Assembly: GCA_946481205.1 (NCBI GenBank) | Contig: CAMLNB010000029.1 | Span: 1 to 21,822 of the forward strand | Direction: 5' to 3' | Source: an uncultured Kangiella sp. | GTDB lineage: Bacteria; Pseudomonadota; Gammaproteobacteria; Enterobacterales; DSM-103792 | Length of the DNA stretch: 21,822 nucleotides | Part shown: positions 5,893 through 17,800 of the stretch, piece by piece | Numbering within the stretch: the stretch's first letter is position 1 | How the letters are laid out: every line of letters starts with the position of its first letter | Made by a program: the position numbers and the translations under genes | Notes under the pieces: generated by a model | Databases searched by the model: none | Told to the model about the DNA's origin: nothing | What the model saw: the letters and a program-made list of their open reading frames with translations, nothing else

Positions 5893-8800
5893 TTAACGCT
5901 TTATCGGATCGACCGGTTCTGCCGGCAGACTCACAAAACGCCGATAATCGATAACATTGTTGCGCCAGTTTGTGAGCTCAGACTGACTCGTTGTCTGCCA
6001 TAAGGGGCCGGCACCCACACCAAAGTTATTGAAGAACCAGAAACTTCCTCGGTATGTCGTTTCTCCGGGTTTCCACAGTTGGCTGCTGGAATCGAAATAA
6101 CTCCACCCCTTCACATTAGGAGAACCGACCGGCTCGCCGTTCGCCAGGCGCAAGACAGGATTGAACGCGGGGAACAGCTCGCCTGTTTTCACCGGCTGAT
6201 TGGCCTGCATGAATTCGTATACCGCCAACCGGTCTTGATAGAGCAGGCTGTTTTGCGCCAGAGGCGCATTGTCAATCTGCAGCCCCATGCCCATGAAGGA
6301 CGCTTTCTTGTCCCAGAACGCTTCAGTTCTGCCGGTTTCCTTATCAATTACCTGGATGAACCGGCCACCATTATCGAGCACAGAATAATTGGGGTTATTG
6401 GCATATTCTGCTGGTCGCTTGCCGTATTGCGCGCCGACCAAATAGGCGTCAATGGCATTGCGGCTCCCGGGACTGAAAATATCCAGCGACCAATCATGGT
6501 TCCAGATGTCGCCCGTTTGGCTGTTCCCGGGGAAGTAGTCACGCATATTGTGCGCTCCCCAAACGGCTTGGTCGCTGGTTTGAAGATCATCGGCTGTGAT
6601 GAACTTCGGATCCAACCATACGCCGCCGCTCAATTTGAGAGTGTTGCGATAAAGCTCTATGGTCGCCGCGGTGATTTCCCACGAGAACTGGTCCAAGCTG
6701 AGATTGTAGTTTTCGGTGTTGTCGTATTTGGCAAAGAAGTTGCCCATCAACGCACCACCACCCCATGCACCGGTATAGGAGGTGATTTGCGTTTGGATCA
6801 GGAGCTGCTCTTCTCCGGTTGCCGCGTACAATGCCAGATAGGCACTGACACGGTCGCCTGAAGCCAAATACGTCCATGCCGTATCAATGGTCTCTTGTGT
6901 GATACCAGGGGCTGTGTCGGGATTTACTTCATCCAACACAATGAATGCTGACAACCTGCTATCTGAAATCTTCTGATTGGTTGAAGTTTCTGAAGTAGCA
7001 ACCGGATCGTCCACAGCGACTTTCTGGATGCTTCCATCAACAGATCGGTAGGAGTAGTAAGTTTTCCCGTTTTCTACGGTCAGCTCGCCTTCATCATCAT
7101 CTGGCAGCGTTAGAAGCCCGCCCACCCGTGGATCACTAGCATTCGCTTTTTCGTTTGACAGCTGGTCTCGTTGCGCTTCGGTAAACTGCGTGCCATCGCC
7201 GTTACCGAGCTCAATGGTATCGCTGATTGCCCCCGGAATGTCGCGACCTGCAGTGCGTCGAGTCACGTCCCTGCTCGCAAACGCCAGCGCTTGTGCTTCG
7301 GCATCTTTTGCGGTCAGCCCTTGATCATGCAACTGCTTTAGCATGTTGTAGTACTCATCGCCGGCGTGTGGGTTGCTGGCCATCGCCGCTTTCACTTCAT
7401 TCGGCAACTCGTCGTACTTCATGTCACCAACATAGTTGTTCGCGGCTGAACGGCCCACTGCGCCGGCAAGCACATCTTTGCCATCCCACGTCGTGCCTTT
7501 GACCTCAAAGGCCTTGCGAGCCGCGTAGTCAATTGCACTGTGCACGATGTTCTGCATCGCATCCTGAACCAGATTGCCCCAATCGAACGGCCGGACCTGG
7601 GCTGCGGCCGCCGTGGTCATGGTGCCATCCGGGTTGATGGTGCGTTCACCGCCGAACAGATCGGCGCTGAGGTAGGCCGCCGCCATTCCGGCTCCCATTT
7701 CGCGCAAGCTGAAGTGAGCGTCTCGACCCATGGCTTTGCTGAGTGCGTAGGAGGTGGTATAGCCGGCAGCAGCACCGATGGCTCCCGTGGCACCAGCGCT
7801 CCAGCCGACTGGCAAATTACCAGCCACGGCCCCACCGACATAACCCGCTGCGGCCGCAATAGCGGTGCTTTGCCGGTCGTATCGGCCACGGGCGCCGTGT
7901 TCGAGCACGTTGTTGAATGTGATGTCAAGGTCACTGCCTTCACCCGGCTCCGAGCTCCAGTAACGAGTGCCGTTGTAGCCGCTCATCACCTGATTGCCGG
8001 TTTGGAACATGTTGCGGTTGTGGTCGCTAAACGGGTTTTGCATCTCCCGGCTGAATTCGCTGGTGGGATCGAGTGCATCCCTAGCCGAGAGGCCATACAG
8101 ATTGACTGAGCGCAGGAAGCCGTTGCCCAGTTCTTTCCAATCGTACTGGCCATTGAGCATCAATGAGCTGTATTGCTGAGCAGCGTTGCCAGCGGCGGCA
8201 CCAGCAGCGGCATTACCGCTATAGGCCGTGACGACAATGGCTACCGCGATGCCAATGACCTTGGACAGCGCGCTGCATTTTTCCTCACCGGGCGCCGGCA
8301 ACGGCATCGGGGTGCGGTCGCCAATCACGCTATCCGGTTTGTAGGGCTTGAAGGTGTCTTTGTCGTTGTGGACGTTGCTGACTACGTTCGGCAGTTTCAG
8401 CCGAGTGCCGGCCGTGAGGGCGCTGTCCAAGCTCAGACCGTTGGCGTCGGCAATGAGATACCACAGCTTGGCGTCACCCCATACGGCTTGGGCGATGCTT
8501 TGCAGGGTTTCGCCGCTGCTCTCGACTACGTATTCGCTGCTATTGGTGGCCGGGTATTGCGGCGAGATGGCTTCGAATTGCAGATCGAATTCGGCGTAAT
8601 AGCTCTGGTCCGTGTCCGAGCTGATGGTGCCGGCAACGCCGAGGTGCTGACCGTTCAGGTAGAACGAATCTTGCGTGCTGATCTTGCCGCTGCTGATGTC
8701 AAAGCGGGTGCTGACACGACCGTCATGGTCATAGAAGAAGCGCCGATCAAATTCCTGACCACCGGTGGCTTTGGTCCGGATCAGTTTGCCCCAGACGTCG

Positions 8801-11800
8801 TAGCTATTGGTGGTTTTGCCGGGGCCGCCGTCACTGCCTTCATCGCCGTCGTGTTTGTCCCAGATCCGGACGTCGGTGACAGTTTCGAGGTAGCCATCCT
8901 GTAGCTGATACGTGCTGCTGTAGTAACGGCCGTAGTCGTAGTCGCTGTCATAGGTGCCGCCGTCTTTCTCCCAGATCTCGACGTGGTAGTTCACCAGTTT
9001 GCCTGTGGCGTCGTAGGCCTGTCGGAATTGGCCGTCGATGACATGGTCTTCGTAGCGCGCCACCGTGCTGATACGGTTTTTCCGATCGGTACGCGTCGAC
9101 GACAGCAACTGACCATCAGCGTTGTAGGTGTTGAGGGTATTGCCTTGCAAGTGGCCACGGGCAGCGTTGTTGTCAGAGCTGCCGGTGTCTTTGCTCATGT
9201 ACTCGGTGAGTTCGGTGACGTTGCCCCAGTCATCCAGGAAGCGTTCTTGTTTTTTCCAGTAACGCAGGCCGTACATATCCTGCTTGTAGCCTTCGCCGTA
9301 CTCGGAACGCTCGGAGGTATCGGCACGCGCATCCGGATCCATGTTGGCATCGCCGCCATACCAGATGTTCGGGTTGTTGGAGAACCGCTCTTCGGTCAAC
9401 AGCAGCTGCCCCATGTCGGAGTAGGTGTAACGGTGCAAGCGGTAGTTGAGTTGACCATAGCCGCCCCGGTTGAATAGCCCATCTTCACTATTGAGCCAGC
9501 TCAGCGCAAAACTGCGCTGGCCCAGTTCGTTGTAGGTGAATTTGGCGCCGCGACCTTGCGCGAGCTCAATGGTGTTGCCGCCACTGAGCTGGCCCTGGGC
9601 GATAACGATGCGGTTTTCGTTATCGTAGGTATACCAGTTGTCCTGCACATCATTGCCGGCGCCACCGGATTTGCTGTATTCGGCACGGATGTTGACGCGG
9701 TTGTTGGCCAGATCGTACTGATACGTCAGACCGACCAAGCCGTTGCTGGTTTTGTTCCAGTTGACCGGTGCGTTGCCATCCAACGACAAGATCTGCTGCT
9801 GCGACGGAGCGGTGATTTTGCTGACGCGGCCAAGCGCATCGTATTCCGTCGTGGTGATCCGCTCGTTGTGCTGGGTGGCGATATGCCCCACCTCATACTC
9901 GCGTGGCTCGGCCAGGTACTCACCATTGTCGTTGTACCAAGTCCAGCCGCGGGTGATCGTCCCTTGCTCGCTGTGGTGATAGTCACGCGACCAGGTTTGC
10001 TGACCCACTAGGTTGTAGTGGTAGTCCACATACGATTGATAGATATCAACGGTGCGCCGGCGCCCCATCATCCCCTCAGAAGTATCGAAGTGCTCTGAGG
10101 TGTCGGTGTTACGTTCATCCTCACCGACGCGGGCTTGCAGGCCGTTTTCCCAATAGTGGTAATTCTTGTGGCCGAGCAAACCACCCGTGGTAGCACGCAG
10201 TTCTTCGCGCTTCAGCTGGGCATGATCATCGTACTGGTAAACATGCTCACGACCACCCAATTCAAGCCGTGAGGTGAGCTTGCCGTAGGCGTCGTAATTC
10301 CAGCGCTGCTTGTTACCGAGACCGTCGATCTCAATGTGCTTGTTGCCTTGCGCGTCGTACTCGAAACGGGTGACGTAACCCACCGCCGTGCGCGTGCCAA
10401 TGACTTGGCCACGGGCATCGTACTGGGTGTAGGCCACGTCTTGCAGGCCGTCACTGACATTGATTTTACCGACGTAGACGCGGCGGTTGGCCTGGTCATA
10501 GCCGTACTGCCACAGCTTGCGCACATAGAGGCCATTGACGGTGCTACGAACAATGCCGGTTTCGGTCAGGTTGCCGTTGGCATCGTAATGCTCGGTAGTG
10601 TAGGTGCCGAGCGCATCGCGGGTTAACACGCGCTCGCCAAAGCCGTTGTACCAGTATTCGGTAGCTGGCGGCTTTTCGTGAATCAACGGACCGTTTTTGC
10701 TGACGATGATCCGCAGATCGGTCTCAGCCGCGCCCAGCTTTTTGACCAGCGCGCCAATTTCATCCAGAACGCTGTAGTGATGGAAGCCACGGGCGTCAGT
10801 TTCACGGATGCGATTGCCATTGGCGTCGTAACCGAAACTCATGACCGGCTTGGCGAGGTACGCACCCGTACCTTCTTTCCACATCAGGGCTTCCGGCTGC
10901 TCGAGGTAGGTCACCTGATTGTTGTGGTTGTAACGATAGTGGGTGGTGCGGCCGAGGGCATCGGTCTGCGACAGCATATTGCCCCAGCGGTCATAGCTTT
11001 GCCGCTGCGTTGGCGTTTGATACTGCAGACTGCCATCGGCCTGACGCACGCTGAAGCCCGGCAATTCCTGGTACTCGGCACGACCGAGCAGATCGTAGGT
11101 GGTGAACGTGATGCGATCATCACTCGCAGTGGCCAGATCGCCTGCACGCACATCTTTGGTCACGCGGCCAGCGAGATCGTAGAAGTACCGCTTGACCACA
11201 CCGTCGCGCTCGTTGCTTTCGACAACACGGCCGGCTTGATCGTAGCGGTAGTACTCGTGCCATTGAATGGCGCCGTCACCTGCCTGCAGGCCACGCTGAC
11301 GAATTTCGCCAAAGCCGTTGTAGGCCACATGATTGCTGTTGGTGCGGCCATCTTCTCGCACTTGTGTAGTGCTGACGTGACGACCCAGCTTGTCATAGCC
11401 GTAGCGGGTTTGGATCGTGTAGTCCTGCGTTGCCCAGGTGCCCAGCTGATATTTAACTACCTGACTCTCCGCGGTCAGATTGTTCATGTGGTCGTATTGC
11501 CGCAACGTTGCATGACCGCGGGCGTCAATAATCCGCTCGGCATTATTGCGGTAGTCGTAGTAGGTGCTGATGGTGCGCCGCTCGACATTGGCCGCGGTGG
11601 GCGCATCACTGTAGCGATGCACATGGGCCACGTTGCCGACGACATCGTATTCGTAGACCGTCGTCGGGCTAACCGTTCTGATGCCATCGCCCGGCAGATG
11701 CGTGGTGCTGGCGGTGCGCTCCGGCGCAATGGTTTTTGCCAACCGACCCAGCGCATCGTACTCCATGCGCGTGGTGTAACCACGACCATCGGTGGAGGCG

Positions 11801-14800
11801 ATGCTGCGACCTTCGGCATCGTATTGCACGGATGTCGTGATGTTGCCATCAGCCACTTCGGAATAGTATCCGAGCGTTACATTCGACAACGAGGCAACCG
11901 TGACCTGATGCTGCGTGGTGCTGGTACGGCGACCCATGGCATCGTAAACGTGCGTGACGATGCGATCACGGCCGGTGCTGTTGGTGTCGCCTGTTGCTGG
12001 GGCATTCGGCAACTGCTCTGCTGGCACGGTACCCGTGAGCGCGCGCGCGTACTGCACCTCTTCGGTGACATTGCCGGCGACATCGTACTGATAGCGAGTG
12101 AAGTAACCCATCGCATCGACGGTGCCAATACGTTGGCCCAGTTTGTCGTAGTAGTAACGGGTCTCGGCCCACGTGTAGGCACCGTCGCGGCCGTCGTCGC
12201 CTTCTCTCGGTGCCATCTCCGGCACTTTCGATACGGCCTGCCGCTCGCTGATCAGCTCGCCAAAGGCGTTGTAATGTAGCGTGGTGATCGGCGCTGCACG
12301 GTATTGATTGCCGTAAAAACTATTGTGGTTGTTGTCAACCTGCGCCTGGATGACTCGGGTTTTGCGGCCCAGGATGTCGTAGTTCATCGTCAGGGTGCGG
12401 TCGTGCTGCTCATCGGCTACTAACGTTTGCAGCGGTTGACCGGCGGTATTCGCATCCATGGCCTGCAACGCTGGCCACTGCGACAAATTCAGCGCATTGG
12501 CGTAGCGAGTAATGCTGGTCGTGTTGCCGAAACTGTCATAGCCGTAGTGGCTGACATAGCCTTCGGCATCGACCTCGTGCGAAACCTGGCCCAGCGCGTC
12601 ATACACTTTGTAACTGGCGTGGCCATTTTCGTTACGGAATACCACGGCGTTGCCGAGCGCGTCATAGATCACGCGCGAGTTACCGTAAGCCTGATCGAAC
12701 AGGCTGGCCGGAATGCTGCTGCCGTTGCTATTGAATGTTTGTGCGCTAACACGGACGCTATGCGTTTGACGGCCCAAGGCGTCATACCGGTAGCCGGTGA
12801 TCCGCTGCTCGGTTGACATCAACCCGGCACCGTCAATCTTGACCAGCAAGTTGCCAACGCCATCGTAACGGTACTGGGTCGATACGCGTTGCAACTGAAT
12901 GCCGCCGTAGTTACTACCGTTGCGCGTGACGACCGCAACCTGCGGACTCAGCTCTTCAATGAGACGACCGGCACCATCGTAGCGGTAGTCGCGCACCGCA
13001 CCGAGCTTGTTGGTGTAACTGATCCGATTACCCACTGCATCAAATACGTGATACTCGGTATGGCCCAGCGCGTCAGTGACGGCGGTAACACGACCCGCCG
13101 CATCGTAGCGGTAATGGGTGCTACGAACATTGGTGTCCGCGGCGAGCAGGTCCACCAATTGTTCGAGCGTGGGCATGCCAGCCAATTGACGCACGGTACC
13201 GTAAACATGGGTGGAAACCACTTGCCCGGCGCTGTCGTAGCGTGACTCGGTGATATAGCCAAGTGCATTGACCACGAAACGCGCGCGGCCGGCCGCGTCA
13301 TACACGGTCCGGACGTCACGGTTCAAGTCGTCCAGCGAATTCAGATTGGCACTGGCCTCGAACTGTTCGGCGGTAACCACCCCCGCGACGTTCAGCTGCA
13401 CGCTGTCACGATAGGCAATGGTCTGCGTGACGCGACCCATGGCGTCGTAGCGCAATTCCTTGACCAAACCAGTGACGTCTTCACGGCCATTGCTGCGATC
13501 AATCCCGATAGCCGTCAGCGAATAGCGCAGCCGGTTGTTGGCATCATAGAAACTGTAGATGCGCTGGTTTTTGAAACTCTCCGAACTGAGTAGCGGCGTA
13601 ATCGCATCTAGTGCAGGCTGCCCACCGGCTGCCAGTTGCGACTCGATGGCCACGAGATCAACCGTCTGCTCGTGGTTGATTTGCTGGATCAGATTGCCGT
13701 TGCCGTCGTAACGGAACTCCAGCACCCGTGCTTGACCCGCTGCGATGAAATCGAGCTGGTAGCGCATGCGGCCATCGGTGTCGAGCACACGATAGCTCCG
13801 GGCGTCGCGCTGGTCATCCATCTGCAAGCGGGCGCCGATATCCTCTGGCAGCGGAATACCACCGCGCGCCACTGGCAGCTGCGCCAGCAGAGCAGCCACA
13901 TCCAACCGACTGCTGAAACGCCGACTACCGATTTCGCGACCAGTACTGTCATAGATAGCAGCGGTGACACCCCCCTCTGCATCGATGGTAAACAGCTTTT
14001 CGTGGCGAGAATTGTAGACATGGCGAGTGCTGTGGCCATTGCCATCTGTGACTTTGAAGAGGTTGTCAGCAGCATCGTACTCGTAACGCGTGGTCAGCTT
14101 AAGGCCCGTCGGATCGACCGTGGTCTGACTCAAGCGATTGCGCGCGTCGTAGACGTAATCCGTGGTTTGTGCGCCGACCATACCGGCACCAACGATAACC
14201 CGCACACGATTGCCTTGACCGTCGTACTGATACTCGGTGGCGGTAATCAGCTCACGCGCCAGTGACCGCACTTCGGTGCGCATAAGCTGACCGGCATCGT
14301 TGAATACGTTGATGTTGAGGCGGTTGCCTTCCTCGGTTTCGATCTGGCGACCGGCCGGGTCATAACGGTAGATCGTTTCAAGATTCAGGCCGTTCGGGTT
14401 GCCACTGCTGCGGACATCGAACGTGCGCTTGATCAGTCGATTAACCGCATCGTAAACGTAGTCAGTGACCACGCCGTTGGCATCGACCGTCTTGATACGA
14501 TTACCAGCATTGTCGTAATCAGTATCGCTTTGCAGGATGTTGTTGCGGTAGACCTTGTCGAGTTGGCCTTTGTTATCGTATTGGTAACGGGTTTCGATAC
14601 CATTTCCGTCAATCTGGCTGACGGTTTCACCGTAGGCATTGCGCGTCACTCGAGTGGTGATGCCTTCCGGCGTGATGGTAATCAGCTGGCGATTGACCTC
14701 ATCGTACTGATAGCGAGTTTTCTGGTTCAGTCCGTTGTACTGCTCAAGCAGACGGCCGAAAGTGTCGTATACGCGGCGTTCGCGAATGCCGGCTTCATCA

Positions 14801-17800
14801 CGGGTGACCAGTTGGCGACCGAGCGCGTCGTAGTCGTAATGGGTTTCATGGCCCAGGCCATCGATGCTGGTTTTGACCCGGCCAAAGGCGTCGTACACGT
14901 AGCGCTGATCCTGCGTTCCGCTGATCTGCGTTTGGCGGCCAAGCTTGTCCAGCGTGTAGACGGTGATCTGTGCGTCAGTCGTACCGTAAGCGGTGGTGCG
15001 ACTCAGTACACGACCGGTGCCATCGTAGCTGTAGCGGATGATGAGTTTGCGCGCACTCGCAGTACCTACTGCATTGGTGCTACGCAAACGGACATCAGTT
15101 TCCGGCGCTTCTTCCTCGACTAAACGGCCGGCGGCGTCATAGCGATAGAACCAATCATTAGCGTTCTTGTCGGTGCGGCGGATGCGATTACCTGCACCAT
15201 CATAGAAGAAGGTTTCGTGATAACCATCGGCGTAGCTGGCCGAAGCCATGCGACCGGCGGCGTCGTACTGATAGTTGGTGTAACGATTGTCGATGTTGCC
15301 AACCAATGCTGCTTCAATGGTAGCCACGGTGACTTCAGTGTTCGCTGCAATCGCATCGCGATACTGCCGTGTACTGGCCAGTTGGCCGGCGGCGGTATAG
15401 CGATTCTCGGTGACATAACCGAGCGCATCAACGCTGTAGACCAAACGACCGGCCGCATCATAGGCCAACTTGGTGCTGCGTTTGCTATCACTGTTCAGTG
15501 AGTTGAGGTGTGCGGCCTCGAACGTTCCTTGTGTTAGTTCGGTAACGGCAACGGTACGGGCGGTTTTGTAGCGATGCTGCTGACGGATCTGTCCTGCATT
15601 GTCATACTCGAAGCGTTCGACGTCACCGATGACATGGCTCAACGTGCCATTGGTCAGGGTCACTGCGTTGCTGCGTACCACGTAGCTGACACGATTGTTC
15701 GAATCAAAGACACGAAGTTCGACTTGATCATCGCCGCGCTCCTGAACGTAAAGTGCCATTTCCTCTTCAGTAAAACCGTGAGGACGGTACTCAAACAATC
15801 CCGACAACCAAATGGTTTGGTTTTGTCGACGGATGAGTATCGCGTTGCCGTTCCGGTCGTACTTGGTCTCAGTAATGATTGCGTCAGCATCATTAATTGA
15901 GCGGATCTCGTATCGCTGACGACCATCCTTGTCAAACACATACCACTCATGCAGATTGTTTGCATCATTGATGGATATCAGATTACGAATAACATCAGCT
16001 GACAGTTCAGTGATGAGCTCCGGCGGCTGATCGATGAGCAGCTCATCGATTCGAGTTGCAACACGAACTGTTCGAGTCAGCCGTCCATTCCGGTCGTACT
16101 CAAATGCAGTTATGCTGCCCTCCGCGTCGATGCTGTAGACCTTTTCATTACGTTCGTTATAGAAGTACTGAGTGGCATTGCCATTACCATCGACCACCTT
16201 AATGAGGTTGTCAGCGGTATCGTACTCGTAGCTTGTTGTCAGCTTGAGGCCTGTCGGGTCGACGACGGTTTTGGTCAGTCGGTTGCGCGCGTCGTAGACG
16301 TAATCGGTAGTTTGCTCACCCTGCAAGCCGGCACCAACGACGATACGGGTTTTGTTGCCTGCGGCGTCGTAACGGTATTCGCTGGCCGTGATCAGCTGGC
16401 GTTGGCTGTTGCGGATTTCAACGCGAAGCACCTGACCTTTTGGATCGTAAGTGGTGACGGTGATGCGATCGCCTTCTTGCACCTCAATGCTACGACCTTG
16501 ACCGTCGTAAACATAGCGCGTGGTCAGCGCCAAACCCGCTGGATCGACTACCCGCGTCGCCAGACGGTTGACGGCGTCGTAGTGGAACTCGGTCACGCGG
16601 CCGAGAGCGTCGGTGCTGCGAATGCGGTTGTTGCGCTCATCGTAATCATGGTCGGCTTGCAGAACGTTGGCGCGATAGATCTTGTCGAGGTTACCGTTGG
16701 CATCGTATTCGTAACGGGTTTCGATGCCGTTGCCGTCGACAAGGCGAACCACTTCGCCAAAGGCGTTGCGGAAGGTCTGGCTGCGAATGCCTTCCGGTGT
16801 GGTGACTTCCAGTGCTCGAGTTTCGTCGTCGTAGCGGTAAACAGTTTTATTGCCAAGCGCGTCGTAGCGCTCGACCACACGATTGAAGGCATCGTAGACG
16901 CTACGGGTGCTGGCACCGATGGCGTCTTCGACCAGCACCTGCCGACCGAGTCGATCATAGTGGTAGCGGTTGGCGTTCCCGGCACCGTCTCGGCGCTCGG
17001 TGATCCGACCAAACGCGTCCACGGTTTGGCTGGTGGTTTGTTCAACACCTTCCACACCCACTGCGTCGGTGGTGCTGGTCATCACGCCGCGTTGATCGTA
17101 GTGGAACTGCATCGTGCGTGTGCCGCGCTGCTCGATAACCTCGCCAAAGGCATTGCGAATGCGCTTGGTCTGAACGCCATTGGCATCTGTATCGGTCTGC
17201 AGCTGTCCACGGACGTCATAATCCGATTTTACGTGTGCATCACGGCTTGCGTCGGTCACATTGACCAGCGTTGCCAGCAGCGTCGCTGTGACATCACCAC
17301 CTTGCAGACCCGTCGTATCAATACGCGCGGTGTAGGCAAGAGTGTCGGTCAACTCACCAAAACTGGAGTAGCGCAATTCGCGCACTTCACCAAGCGCATT
17401 GATGCTGAACCGCAGCCGGCGCGCTTCATCGTAGAAGTAGAAGGTTTTGTTGCCTGAGGCATCGGTAGTGTGCAGCCGGCGACCGGCAGCATCATACTGA
17501 TGACGAACTTCGCGACCGAGCGCATCGACCTCAATGATCAGCTCGCCTTTGTCGCTGTATTGGTTGCTCCGGTTACGCTGCTCGCCGCCATTGACGCTCT
17601 CTTGATGAACGACGCTGGTGACATTTCCTGCTGCATCGTAGCTGTAGCGCTTGATGCTACCGTCTGGCAGGGTTTCGGTGGCGACCTGGCCCAGTTCATT
17701 GAAGGTGTAGCTTGTCGTTTGATCATCGGCGTGCGCTGCCGGCCGGATGTTATCCAACGATTGACCAAGCGTGTAATTGATGCGGGTAGCGTAACGCACC

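Noticed and set aside
10678..12279. 533-codon plus-strand open frame opposite the giant gene
   Set aside because: It is antisense to YD-repeat codons, with low-complexity Val/Ile/Gly/Arg composition and no ribosome binding site. The codon bias of the repeats keeps the opposite frame open.
16312..17457. 381-codon plus-strand open frame
   Set aside because: Same antisense effect over Rhs repeats; no domain-like sequence.
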